Source of the DNA: Xiphophorus maculatus
Taxonomy: Eukaryota > Chordata > Actinopteri > Cyprinodontiformes > Poeciliidae
NCBI RefSeq assembly: GCF_002775205.1
Contig: NC_036457.1
Location: forward strand, 6,030,024-6,094,023
Length of the DNA stretch: 64,000 nucleotides
Reading direction: 5' to 3'
Positions 48,401 through 59,420 of this stretch are shown here, one piece after another. Position 1 is the first letter of the stretch, and each line of letters begins with the position of its first letter. The notes under the pieces were generated by a model, which was not told the DNA's origin, did no database searches, and saw only the letters and a program-made list of their open reading frames with translations. The position numbers were made by a program, and so were the translations under genes.

Positions 48401-51400
48401 CTTTATAAAATATAAAACACACATCTATTTAGGTGTGTGCTCTATAAATGTGTGATTTTATGTCAGAGACGTCTTAAATAATGCTCACTGTTGTAGTTTG
48501 TATCAATGAAATGAGGTTTTGGACACAAAGTTGGACATATTTTATCTTCTAATCTGAAGCTAGCAGGCCGATGTGAGTTGTTAGCCTGAAGCCCAACCTG
48601 CTGCTTCAGAAGAGGCCCCATTCCCAGATCTCGGTCACCGTTCTAAGAAACGTCAGCCCCCTCGCTCTGAGATCACTCTCTCACATTTAGCAAATGTTTT
48701 CCTCGTCTCCAGATGTGCGGAAAATTAGCTCTTCGGCTTCTGTGGTGGCGGTGGAAGCCGACGACCTGCTGCCCTCTCTGCACTTTTTTTCCCGTTGGTG
48801 CTGAAACCGTCGCTGCGAGAGCGGCTGCCAGACTTGTAAATGCACATACCTTCAGAGGTTAGTCATGTGTTTGTTTATGGCAGGGTTGATGCAGGGAGTG
48901 GATGCCAGGAGGCACGTGGAGTTTAGCTGATGCTATGGCAGCGTCACAAGACGCCGGGATGTGGTTGGTGGAATATTTCTGGTTTTTGCTGCAGTTTTAG
49001 TTTCAGATGAGTGACATTAAGGGTCATTTTTGGGCAGCGTGTTTCAATCCCTCGTATGTTGTGTATAATTTCAGAGACTCAAACTTTTGGCGGCGTCCTT
49101 CCCATGTTGCCCCTGAAACTGAACTTGTTTCGGCCTGCTTTATGGCTCATTTGTGGTCACTTTGGTTTGTCATTGTGACGCTTGACAGCATGAGTCACAT
49201 GTCTGCTACCTCGTCTTTAACTCGGTTGCAGAAATCTCATGACCAAGTGCAACGTTGGCTCAGCTCTGCACTTCAAAAACACCAAGTTTTACTGAGTATT
49301 TTTGGTCTAGTTTTTAATGCAAGTATCTTAGTGCACTTGGAATAAGAGAAAACTAACTTTTCAGCAAGACATTGGAGCTTGTTAAAGGTTATAATTCCTT
49401 CATATTGATGGAAAGGTGCTAGTTATAAGTAAGCCTGTTGCAAAGAGCAATTAAAATGATCTTGATAGTTCCCATTCTGATATTTTTTGGAACAAATTTT
49501 ATTTGTTTGTAATATTTTATTTTATTGTAATATATTTTATTTATGGCTTTGGTTGTAAGTGGTTTTTATTTCTGTTTTGTTTATTGTTTTATTTTTTATA
49601 TTTAAAATGTCTTCCAGTTCCAGTGTGCAAAATTAAAGTTTATTGTTTTTTGCGAGGGCAAACTTCCAGGGTTTCCCCCAGTGTAATATAAGCCTGGCGG
49701 GCCACCAGGCTTTACTTGCCCCCCACATCAGGCTAATTGACTTTTGTTTATTTTAAATAAACAAAAGACACATATAACCTTATTTGAAAAATACTGTTGT
49801 ATTTTTTTAAAATGCAAAAGTTATAGCAAAGACAGGTTAAGCTAGGTCTATACATAATAAAATCAATCAACAATCTTCAACAGACAATTGTCTATTTAAA
49901 AAGTTGATGGTGTTTGATTGTACATACACAACCTACAGAAAGATTTGTTTTATTTAATCTGCTGCTATATATATATATATATTTTTTGCTGTTGATGATT
50001 TACTTCCAAAATTTCCTGTCAGCTTTTAGCATTTTTTAACCAAAACACGGTGGGGAAACGAGTGGACCCTGCCACTCTGGACTTCTGGAGGAAACCCTGC
50101 ACTTCTGTTGTTATGCCATTTCTTTCCAAAATGTCTTGTTCCACTGTTATTGCACTCATAGCTTAAACTTTTCATTGATTTTTAGGAATAATTGACTTAA
50201 ACAAGCTCATGCCTTGCTGAAAAGTTGCTTGTTAGATTAGTTTTATCTTATTTTGAGCGTACTAAGGTAGAAACTAGACCAAACGTACTTGGTAATATTT
50301 ATTGTTTGTGCCGTGTGTTTTATTGAAGACGCTCAGTCTGGCTCGTCCCGCCTCTGGTTTCAGTGTTGGGCTTAATGTCTGTGCCCTGAGAGCATGGATT
50401 AGTCCAGAAGCACGTTTGATTGGAGGATTTGATGGTTTGGCCTAAAAACATAGAAGTGAGCTGATCTCCAGCTTGGCTCTGGTCATGTAACAGTGGCAGC
50501 CATGTTGTGCCTTGTACAGGGCAATTATGATGCAAATCTGTGTTTTTGTGTCAGTTTCAAGCTGGTGTTTAATGATTGTACAAGAAGTTTAGCAAAATCA
50601 AACAAGAATGGCATAATTAAATGATGCATGAACAGAGAATTTGCACATCTTGGGTCTTTATGTTCTGGAACAGGAGCCATAAACAATAAAATATCCTAAC
50701 ATCGTTTTAAATTGAGTCTTTCGGTGAGATTTTGTTGCCCTTTTTTCTCTCCGGTTTGGTATTCATGGTGTATTTCGTAGCAGGTCTGAGAGACAGCTGT
50801 TGATGTGACCTGGGTTTGGACCCGCTGTGGGTTTTCAGGAGGATGAGGGTCTGATGTGCGGCTGCAGGACGAAGTCATGGTGATGGAGTGACAGGATGGT
50901 GACCAGGTCATGTGGCAAAGAAGTATTTATTCCTTCAAATGGACAACTAAAGCTTAGCGGGTCGTCTCTTTGAGTTGTTGCTTGGTAAACCTCAGAAGGC
51001 TTATGATTTTGTTTTTATCTTTCGATGGGTTATTAAAATATCCTTTTAGTCAGATGGGCATAAAATCTGGGTCGATATATTTGGCTTATTGGAGGTAAGT
51101 TATAGGAATTGTGTACGTATTTGTAGAAAATATGCATTATTTTAGCTTTTTATATTTATTACTGCAAAGTAAGAAGTGCACTATCATGATTTAAAGATGT
51201 TTCAGTTTAAAAAAACATGTTTCAAAAACAATATTGAACTAGTCAAGTGCCGCTGAACATTTTTGTCCCCAAATTGCAACCGATCACAATCTGATTCTAC
51301 GTTAAAGTTTTAAAAGAATAACAACTCTTTGGCTTCAAAAGGTTGCAAACAAACACCAAAAATGAATTTCTGAACATGGCTTACGCTGTGTCGCACTTTA

Positions 51401-54400
51401 AATATCTGCAGTTTGTATTTTTGCTCGCATTGTTGTCCGCTTCCCTGTTTTTGCAGGACAGATTCAATATGCCTCCATAACAACGGGTAAACAATGAACA
51501 CGCTTGGGTTCTGTGTAGGCTAACACATGAACATTGGGAATCTAGCATATTTCTGCAGGTCTGGTTAATTTTGTGCAGAAAACATTTACTGAAAAATACT
51601 TTCTGGTTCATAAATCAACTGCTTTGCTTTTCTTTATCATCTTTTTTGTCACTTTACAAGTAGAAATTGTTTTTAATGGGCTTTTATATGGCAAACTTGC
51701 ACATTGTTGTGCGTAATTGTGACATGAAACAATATCTAGCCGTGTTGTGAAAATGTGTGATATTGCCCCTTAGATTAAAACAAAAATTGGATTGTGTTCG
51801 ATGGAAATAACGGAATCATTTTTTAGATGAGCAAAAGGAGTTTTCAGTCGTGGAAAAAGACGTGATTATTGTCTGTAATGTACAAAAACAAGGCAGGATT
51901 TTTTTTGAAAATAAAGCCATGTTGTGATGACATCCTGAAGGCAGAGTTTCAGGAAGAACTGGAGTTCTTAAAGAGACGGATACAATTACAAGGCGTCAAA
52001 TGAAAAAGTAAAATTTCTTTTAAGTCATATTTAATATATAAAAAGCCCTTTTATAACAACTTATGGTAACATAGTTACCGTACTTGATTGTACTATAAAA
52101 ATTAGGGATGCACAATATTGGATATACTGAAACTCATTTAACCGATACCGATATATCTTTCCTATACTTACTTACTGAAACCGTATGGCTTTCTTTTCTG
52201 TGGATTAAAGTGCTGCATTATTTTTGTAAATTTAGCCTGTTACCAAATGCAAATGGTAAAAAGGAGGCTGAAAATGCATTATGTGTAATGTCAAATTTAT
52301 TTATGACCTTTGCTCTCTCTAAGACAATGACAGCACTCAGTGCAAAGTTGACGTTATGCTGTTCTGCAGGTATCATTGTCTCTGGTTTATCTTACAAAAT
52401 CTACGTCTTTTATATCAGCGAGTTATTTTGACAGAATGGACAATGCCTATTAAATTTTACAGCTAATATCGGCCGATACCGATAATATCGTGCATCCCTA
52501 AAAAAAAAGGCTCTGTAAGCCTAGAAAATATATAATACTGCTCCTTTAACTTTTGGACATTTATGAACTTTCCGTTTTAATCCACTGTACATTTTAGAAA
52601 TTTCTGGGGTTTTTTGTAATTTCTGAATTTCCAAACTAACACCTTTCTGTTCATCAGTTTAATCGATGACTACATGAATTATTTCTCAGTAATTCCCAGT
52701 GAATTTAAATGAATAATTCTGCCTTTCTGTAGCACAGAGTGGATGTAAAGCAGCGTTGCGACGCTGTGCAGCGGAGCAGCTTGTGTAGGTGTGAGCGGGG
52801 ACGGCCAGCTGGACGCCCGCTGTCCTCCTACCCACGCTGCCCTGCTGCCAGGCTGAAGGCCCTGTGACTTCTCATTGCAGGCAGACAAACGGGCACACCA
52901 CAATGCACTGGAGCGCAAACGTAGGGACCACATCAAAGACAGCTTTCACAGCCTGCGGGACTCGGTACCTGCCCTGCAGGGAGAAAAGGTTGGTAACATT
53001 CAGACTCTCAGAAAGGAGAACTGCTTCATCCGATTTTTGTTTTTGTTTTAAATTGAATGTGCACCAGGGAAATGGTTGCAATGACTGGGAAAGGAGCAGA
53101 TGGTGGGAGATTGTAGATTGGCAGCAATGAGGCAGTTTAAATACTTGGACCGGCGTCAGGAAGTTATTATGAGAACATTTTGCTGCTCACTTCCTGTTTT
53201 CACATCAGTGTCATTGAGAAGATTTGGACACATCGGGCGCAGAGTTTGTCATCACACCACAAAGAGCCCATTCAGGGATCTGAGGCAGAGCTGAGTTAGC
53301 TTTAGAAATGTTACACTGGGCAACAAATCAGTTTTAGCAATTAAAATCCAGATTGTTTTTCACTAATGATCTCCTTTGGTTTCCATAGCACAGAGCCGCC
53401 ATCTTGTTTGACAAGCTTCTATTTATCTGGACTAGTTTGAAGTTTTAAATGACATTTAATAACTTTTCTACATATTTCTCTGAATCAACTTTTTCTAAAT
53501 TGTTTCTCACTGTATGTAATTTATCTGGAGTATATTTTTGCGGCTTGTATTTTATGTGAAGCAGCTTAAAAAGTGCTTCACACATAAGGCCGTATTGTCT
53601 GAAATACTGAAATAATTCATGGGAGGTCATTTGTAGCAATATTTCAGTATGTTTAGGTATGAGATATCAAGCATTTGCATTAGCTTGGACTTTATGTTTC
53701 TAGTAAAGATTAGACTTAGTCATTCTGAAACTTTAATCTGGGAGTTTTACTTTCTGTTGTTGCTAATTGAATTATCTAGAGAAGAAGTAGTACTACTTGT
53801 TTACCTCCACGAGGAAAAACGTCTAAAACCGCTATGTTATTGCAGTTGCACAATCTCACTTTGGTCATTTTAATAAATTATAAACCCCATATTAAAAAAC
53901 TAAACACCTCTAATAGTAGATTTTTATTTCTAATACGATGTTGTCTCAAAGAAACGAAGAAGGAATGCACTTTACTGAGGCTCTTTTGGAACAGAAAGAG
54001 GCCCGCAGCATCACAGACCCTCTACCATACGCAACAGTTTAACTTCAGAGCCACCTGGCTGCCAGAGAGAAATCTCACATCAATCAAATTAACAGAAGTG
54101 GCAGAAAAAAGCTTTTTCAAACAACTGGCTGAAATTGAGATGGTTGTCAGACAGCAAGATTAGGAGATTATCCTCCCATCTCTGCAGTCTAATCCAGGCT
54201 TTTCCAGTCAATCTAAGCTGTTTGCCTCTGGTTGTAGTTGAAGGTAAGTTAAGATTATGAACTTTTTAAAATTTATTTAGACTATTTATTACTTGTGAAA
54301 ACATTTTCTCCTAATTGAATCGGTTGTTTTCTTGCTTTTTTACATTTTAAAGAGTGACAGTGATGGATTATTTAACTTCTTACACACTGATCAAATTAAA

Positions 54401-57400
54401 AGAATAATATAAATGCCTTTTCTGTATTTTCATGTGGTAAAAATGTAGTTTTGTGATTTAGCTGCTGGTAATTAAAATGCATTTTGCACATTTGCTAAGG
54501 GTAATTGTCTTAAAATATTATGTAGCAATAAAAATGTCATATATTTTTGTTTTTTGAGTTGTTACTTCACTTCATTGTTGTTTAGAGAATTTAATTTATT
54601 AAATGAATAAATGATGCTCATCTCTGGTTCATACTTGCCAATGTATTAAAGATTGCATAAGTGTGTTTAGATGTAAGGGGAATAATTTTCAGTGAAGTGA
54701 CAGATAGCCACTGAGCGCGCTCAGAACCGGCGCTGTGAACCGTTCAGTCAGCCCGAAATGTGAAAGCGTCGCCCCAGATTCTCGTTTTTAGTCGTGACAG
54801 AAGCAGGGAGACTCTGTGAAAATGTGATGAATCCTCTGTGATGTGTGTGTCATTGCTTCACTTTCTGCATGTGTCACTAACAGCAGTCTACCAAACAGGC
54901 GTCTCGAGCTCAAATCCTAGACAAAGCCACAGAGTACATCCAGTACATGAGGCGAAAAAACCACACGCACCAGCAGGACATCGACGACCTGAAGAGGCAG
55001 AACGCTCTGCTGGAGCAGCAAGGTAACCGCTGCTGGAGGCCGGACCCTCCGAACGTGTTAGTGTTCATCTGCAGAGTTGCTGCAACTGAGAGAAAAACCT
55101 GGTGAACTTGATCCAGCAGAAAGAAAAATCTCTGGTTTTAGAAACTAAAAATATAGAAATGTTAGAAAGCTCCAAGTCAGTTCTTGATGGGACTTTTGTC
55201 GCTCTGAAGAGCAGTTTTCACATTGGACCTAAATCCATTTGATAAACTGGGTGCAGACTTTGACTGGGCCGTTTTAGCACATGAATGTGCCCTCATCTAA
55301 GCTTCAAAGTTCAGCTCTAAAGGGCCAGTGACCTGCAACTTTAAGATAGTCCAACGTACCTGGATCACATGTCAGAATGACCTCATCAGCATGCAGTCAG
55401 AGTCCTGTTGACCCGGTTATTTGAGCTAAAGGTTGCTCCTCAAGGATTGGGGTCTTATGGTGTTTTCACACCTGAAAGTCCGGTAGACTCGGTTTGTTTG
55501 GGGACAGAAATTGCAACATTTGGAAGGTTTCCCCCAGAAAACTTGATAAGCCCAATGGTTGGTGCCAGGGCAGTCATTCATCTAGTGGCCCGTCGTGTTT
55601 TTGAGTTAAAAAATGTTTAAAGTTGGCAGGAAATTTGAAAATATCTCTTGATGATTGTGTTATTGAAAGATTGGAAGATTAATGCCTGAACATCAACTAT
55701 AAAGTCTTAAAAAATGAAAAATTAAATAAAAAAAGCATTGCTTAGCCTGGTGGGGGCACAAGCAAAGCCTGGTGGCCCGCCAGGCTTATAATACAATGAG
55801 GGAAAACCCTGATTTGTTACATTTTCAGCCACTGCGGTTTGTTTTCTCACTGCGCTGTAAAATGAACCAAACCCTTTGAAAAATCTGTTCCCCTCCTCGC
55901 CTGTGGTGGCGCTGCACTGATGGAAACTACATGAAACCCTCTGAAGAAGACATGAGCGCAACTTCTTTATTCATGAAATGTAAACAAAAATGAAGTGCCG
56001 TCAGATTTTAGCAGTTGTTGGATTTCACTTTTGTCTCTGGCAAAAGACAGTGAAACATTTCCCTTGCTAGCAGTAGACTCTTTTGTTTGTATTGGTTATA
56101 TTTACCCAGAATGCCCTGCGCTTCAGTCTCCTTGCTGCTTTTCACAGATATTCAGACAACTAGAGTTTGATTTTTTTTTAAATACGTTTAGTGTGAATTT
56201 GTAAGCAAACCCTGGTCTGACCTAAAACCCCAGGGATCTCTGTTTGGTTGAAGTGAACTCTGGCACAGCAGGAAGCTGACTGTAAAGCAGAGCATTCTGG
56301 GTAAATTCAACCAAAACAAACACACCAGTCGAGTGCTAGCAGGAGAAATGGCTCTTGGATTTTAGATTGAAGACAAGAGACAAGACTTTTCATGAAGACA
56401 TGCGTGCAATGTCTTCCTCAGAGGTTTTCATGGTGATTCCTTCAGGGATTCTTGTTGCAGCGCCCCCACAGGTGAGGAGGGGAACAGGTTTTTCCAAAGG
56501 GTTTGGGTTGTTTGTAAAAATGCAACAAATGTTGCAAATGTTTGGTCCACAATCGAACCGATTCTACCGAACTATCCCTAACCTCAATATAAACTCCACT
56601 GTCGCTCAGTCTCACATATACACTGCCTGGCCAAAAAAAAAGTCGCCACTAAAAAATGGTCACACTCTCTAATATTTTGTTGGACCGCCTTTAGCTTTGA
56701 TTACAGCCCGCATTCGCTGTGGCATTGTTTCAATAAGCTTCTGCAGTGTCACAAGATTTATTTCCATCCAGTGTTGCATTAATCTTTCACCAAGATCTTG
56801 TATTGATGATGGGAGAGTCTGACCACTGCGCAAAGCCTTCTCCAGCACATCCCAAAGATTCTCAATGGGGTTAAGGTCTGGACTCTGTGGTGGCCAATCC
56901 ATGTGTGAAAAAGATGTCTCATGCTCCCTGAACCACTCTTTCACAATGTGAGCCCGATGAATCCTGGCATTGTCATCTTGGAATATGCCCGTTCCATTTG
57001 GGAAGACAAAATCCATTGATGGAATAACCTGGTCATTCAGTATATTCAGGTAGTCAGCTGACCTCATTCTTTGGGCACACAATGTTGCTGAACCTAGACC
57101 TGACCAACTGCAGCAACCCCAGATCATAGCACTGCCCCCACAGGCTTGTACAGTAGGCACTAGGCATGATGGGTGCATCACTTCACCTGCCTCTCTTCTT
57201 ACCCTGATGCGCCCATCACTCTGGAACAGGGTAAATCTGGACTCATCAGACCACATGACCCTCTTCCATTCCTCCAGAGTCCAATCTTTATGCTCCCTAG
57301 CAAACTGAAGCCTTTTTTTCTGGTTAGCCTTACTGATTAGAGGTTTTCTTACGGCTACACAGCTGTTCAATCCCAACCCCTTGAGTTCCCTTCGCATTGT

Positions 57401-58170
57401 GCGTGTGGAAATGCTTTTGCGTTCACAATTAAACACACTCCTGAGTTCTGCTGTTGTTTTTCTTCGATTTGATTTGACCAAACGTTTAAGTAATCGTCGA
57501 TCACGATCATTCAGGATTTTTTCCCGACCACATTTCTTCCTGGAAGACGATGGTTCCCCACCATCCTTCCAGTTTTTCATGATGCGTAGGACAGTTCTTA
57601 ACCCAATTCTAGTAGTTTCTGCAATCTCCTTAGATGTTTTCTCTGCTTGATGCATGCCAATGATTTGACCCTTCTTAAACAGACTAACGTCTTTTCCACG
57701 ACCACAGGATGTGTCTTTGGCCATGGTTGTTTAAGAAATGAGGAGTTACTCATTGCGTCAGCTGGGGTTAAATAACTTGTTGCCAGCTGAAAGATAATCG
57801 CCTATGCAGTACTTATCCAATAGGAGGCTTGTACCTATTTGCTTAGTTAAATCCAGGTGGCGACTTTTTTTTTGGCCAGGCAGTGTATTTACCATGTCTT
57901 CTGCATTCCTCAGTCTTTTTTATTTTTATTTTCTCTGCCTGATGTTCTCAGCCGCTCATGTCTTTTGTTTGTTTGCTTTCAGTCCGCGCTCTGGAAAAAG
58001 TGAAAGGCTCCACCCAGATCCAGACCAACTACTCGTCACCTGACAGCAGCCTGTACACCAACCCCAAAGGCAGCGCCGTGTCGGCGTTCGACGGCGGCTC
58101 CGACTCCAGCTCCGAGTCGGAGGCGGAGGAGCCGCCCACCAGGAAGAAGCTGCGAATGGAGGCTAGCTAG
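45417..58170 (+). CDS. max: MYC-associated factor X (bHLH-leucine zipper)
   Basis: Coding exons: 45417-45452, 45721-45747, 52881-52988, 54899-55022 (alternative starts 54884 or 54887) and 57983-58170, with TAG at 58168-58170. With the 54899 acceptor the product is 160 residues, the length I recall for the human long isoform. In order: acidic N-terminus [12 protein letters not shown], the short exon-2 peptide EESPRYHSV, basic region [11 protein letters not shown] with the E-box-contacting His, Glu and Arg, helix-loop-helix to about QYMRRK, a leucine zipper ([21 protein letters not shown]), and an acidic tail with [10 protein letters not shown] and the basic nuclear signal [13 protein letters not shown] dimerises with MYC, MXD/MNT and itself on CACGTG sites in the nucleus. 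Introns 2 and 4 are heavily loaded with transposons. The neighbour fntb is tail-to-tail, as in human. Confidence 0.97.
45721..45747 (+). CDS. max: 27-nt alternative exon 2 of max
   Basis: The exon is bounded by TTTTTTTGCAG and a GTGCGTAAAG donor, phase 0 on both sides. It encodes EESPRYHSV, aligning to EEQPRFQSA, the nine residues that distinguish the long from the short MAX isoform in mammals. Skipping keeps the frame, so the two-isoform system is probably conserved. Confidence 0.9.
45748..49265 (+). other. 5' part of max intron 2
   Basis: A moderately GC-rich, CpG-containing stretch continues to about 46430, as expected behind a housekeeping promoter. Beyond it lie AT-rich sequence and short chance open frames. 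The stretch at about 48560-48950 is more complex and could be an intronic regulatory element, but nothing specific is recognised. Confidence 0.5.
49266..50302. mobile_element. Foldback element split by nested insertions (max intron 2)
   Basis: The left end (49266-49440) carries TATTTTTGGTCTAGTTTTTA and CAAGTATCTTAGTGCACTTG. The right end (about 50195-50302) carries the inverted counterpart, including AAACTAGACCAAACGTACTT. Both belong to the family of 16929-17341. Between them lie an AT-rich dispersed repeat (about 49490-49660) and a hAT-like element (49668-50098), so the original copy was interrupted at least twice. Confidence 0.65.
49668..50098. mobile_element. hAT-like non-autonomous element, copy 2 (max intron 2)
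   Basis: The left end is AGGGTTTCCCCCAG and the right end GGAGGAAACCCT. The palindromic GCCTGGCGGGCCACCAGGC lies near the left end, so orientation is opposite to copies 1 and 3. Flanking octamers AAACTTCC and GCACTTCT share ACTTC in register. A TA microsatellite at about 49966-49983 makes this copy longer (431 bp). Confidence 0.7.
50303..52102 (+). other. max intron 2, middle part
   Basis: Non-coding DNA with short unrelated open frames. No element or exon was recognised. Confidence 0.5.
52103..52500. mobile_element. hAT-like non-autonomous element with TAGGGATGCAC ends
   Basis: The left end TAGGGATGCACAATATTGG and the right end CGATAATATCGTGCATCCCTA form an imperfect terminal inverted repeat. 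CCGATACCGATA repeats lie next to both ends. This pattern is common in teleost non-autonomous hAT elements, as I recall. An 8-bp target duplication is not clear because the flanks are A-rich. Related fragments lie near 2310-2440 and 12945-13045. Confidence 0.7.
52501..52880 (+). other. 3' end of max intron 2
   Basis: AT-rich to about 52730, then a GC-richer stretch up to the acceptor of exon 3. No separate feature was seen. Confidence 0.5.
52989..54883 (+). other. max intron 3
   Basis: It contains a fragment of the GGGCTGGGCGATAAATTGAT repeat family at about 53360-53430 (ATAGCACAGAGCCGCCATCT, TTGTTTGACAAG). The rest is non-coding. Open frames such as 53834-54163 have no recognisable content. 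Confidence 0.55.
54884..54898 (+). CDS. max: Optional 15-nt 5' extension of max exon 4 (tandem acceptors)
   Basis: Three AG dinucleotides precede the conserved ASRAQILDK codons: after 54883, 54886 and 54898. Use of the first would add QSTKQ in frame between GEK and ASRAQ, the second STKQ, the third nothing (the human arrangement). My unverified memory is that zebrafish Max has a similar five-residue insertion (QSIKQ), which favours the first site. The stretch TCACTAAC just before resembles a branch point. If it is the branch point, it is too close for the first AG and would favour the last. Confidence 0.55.
55460..56600. mobile_element. Palindromic element in max intron 4, interrupted by a hAT-like insertion
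   Basis: The arm from about 55487 (AGTCCGGTAGACTCGG) pairs with the reverse complement of the end at about 56573 (AGTTCGGTAGAATCGG). Further in, AAACCCTTTGAAAAATCTGT near 55869 pairs with AAACCCTTTGGAAAAACCTG read on the other strand near 56500. The following CTGTGGTGGCGCTGC and CTCTGAAGAAGACAT also have counterparts. The left arm is broken by the element at 55525-55810. No coding capacity was seen, and the exact ends are uncertain. Confidence 0.65.
55525..55810. mobile_element. hAT-like non-autonomous element, copy 3 (max intron 4)
   Basis: The left end is AGGTTTCCCCCAGAAAAC and the right end GAGGGAAAACCCT, with internal GCCTGGTGGCCCGCCAGGC. Flanks CATTTGGA and GATTTGTT share ATTTG in register. 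It matches copy 1 at 25997-26290 along most of its length by eye. Confidence 0.72.
56621..57885 (-). mobile_element. Full-length Tc1/mariner transposon with intact transposase
   Basis: Perfect 29-bp terminal inverted repeats lie at 56621-56649 and 57857-57885 (outer sequence CACTGCCTGGCC, then nine A, then GTCGCC). TA dinucleotides flank both ends at 56619-56620 and 57886-57887, the Tc1/mariner target duplication. The element is 1265 bp and encodes one uninterrupted transposase on the minus strand. It lies antisense in max intron 4, with its end 97 bases before exon 5. Perfect ends and an open frame imply a young insertion. Confidence 0.95.
56669..57724 (-). CDS. Tc1/mariner transposase, 351 aa, DD36E spacing
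   Basis: The start codon sits in a good context (ACCATGG) and the frame ends KGGPTKY-stop. The N-terminal third carries the paired-like helix-turn-helix region ([19 protein letters not shown], then [15 protein letters not shown]) and a second DNA-binding helix set around [20 protein letters not shown]. The catalytic DDE domain shows D in [10 protein letters not shown] in FQDDNARIH and E in DLNPIENLW. Between the D that precedes NARIH and the final E there are 36 residues, not the 34 of classical Tc1, placing it by signature near the DD36E group. The enzyme would cut and paste the element through its terminal repeats at TA sites. No stop, frameshift or missing catalytic residue is seen, so it could be active; expression is unknown. 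Confidence 0.95.
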   Translation of the reverse strand: MAKDTSCGRGKDVSLFKKGQIIGMHQAEKTSKEIAETTRIGLRTVLRIMKNWKDGGEPSSSRKKCGREKILNDRDRRLLKRLVKSNRRKTTAELRSVFNCERKSISTRTMRRELKGLGLNSCVAVRKPLISKANQKKRLQFAREHKDWTLEEWKRVMWSDESRFTLFQSDGRIRVRREAGEVMHPSCLVPTVQACGGSAMIWGCCSWSGLGSATLCAQRMRSADYLNILNDQVIPSMDFVFPNGTGIFQDDNARIHRAHIVKEWFREHETSFSHMDWPPQSPDLNPIENLWDVLEKALRSGQTLPSSIQDLGERLMQHWMEINLVTLQKLIETMPQRMRAVIKAKGGPTKY

Positions 58171-59420
58171 AGAGTCAATAAGCTGAAGACTGCCGAAGGA
58201 CGGGTGAGACGAGCTCCCCTCGTCGTTCTCTCTCGCGCTGGAGACGAGTGTCCCCTGAAATGTCCCACCACCGCCGCCGTTTATCCTTCCAGCAGAGAAG
58301 AGGGAGCGAGCCGGACGGACGGAGGACGACCGCTCGCTTCAGTGCGTCTAGAGAGCTTCAGGTTTCCCCAGCTTCCCCTCGTCCCCGTTTGTCTTAGTTT
58401 TTCCCTCCGTCGTCGGTGCCCACCCTGACCTGTTTCTTAGCAACAACAATCCAAAACTCAAAAAAAGGCAGCTTGGCAACTCAAAGACTTAAAGCTTTTT
58501 GTACCCCACCCCTCCATCGCTCCCCGTCTCTACTCCTCAAGATAAATTTTGGGGCGAGAGGGGGAACCAGGTGTCCTCTTCCAAGCACTGCTTTGTTGTA
58601 TTTTGTTTATTTTTATGCTTGACTAATGAAAAAATAAACTGTTTAAGTTTTTACACACACCTCGATCTGTTGTCCTGGGAAAGAAAATCCACCTTTCTAA
58701 AAATGTAAAAAATTTCTAGTTTTCATGCCCCCCACCTCCACTCAAGAATGTGAAGCTGCTTTGAGCAAATGGCCGCCTCAGGTCCACAGAAGTGCAGATG
58801 TTTTCTGCCCGTCACATTTAACACAAAATTATATATATATTAAAAAAAGAAAAATCTAAGTCCTTTTGTTGAAATTGATGTTTTGAAGGAGAATATTCCT
58901 AAACTTTGTATCATATTTTGTCCTTTTAGCTTGAAGTAGTGAATGACTTTAGGTGGCTGGATACGTTAGGCATCTCATTTATATATTCAGATTGGATGTC
59001 TTCAAAACCATGTAATGCATTTTTTATTTTATTTTGTGGTAACCACACGATTCATGGAGAAAAGACCAATTTGTCGCACGTAGTGTTAACGGGTTTGAAC
59101 TACAGTAGGTGTTGAATGTCCAGGTAAACGGAGGCCAGGTGAGTCCCTGTCGACGTGTTGTGCTTCACTCAGTAAAAATGTTGCTGACCCCTGACCCCTA
59201 CACTTCATCCCTCCCCCCTCCCAAGGAAAATTAATATCTCTAGGAGACGTGTGTGTATGTATATTGTTTCCATTTTATTTCCACTTAGGAGGATATAATT
59301 AGTGTGGTAGGTCTGACTCCATTCCATGGAAATTACAAGTATGTTGTACATACTGCCAACAATTGTCTTGCAAGTTGAGGCCTACCTTTACTATGAAACT
59401 ATAAAATAAACTATTTTATC
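58171..59420 (+). other. max: max 3' untranslated region
   Basis: It follows the stop codon. AATAAA hexamers lie at 58633-58638 and 59405-59410, predicting a short and a long 3'UTR. The last 150 bases before the second signal are of higher complexity and could be a conserved 3'UTR element. Confidence 0.75.
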
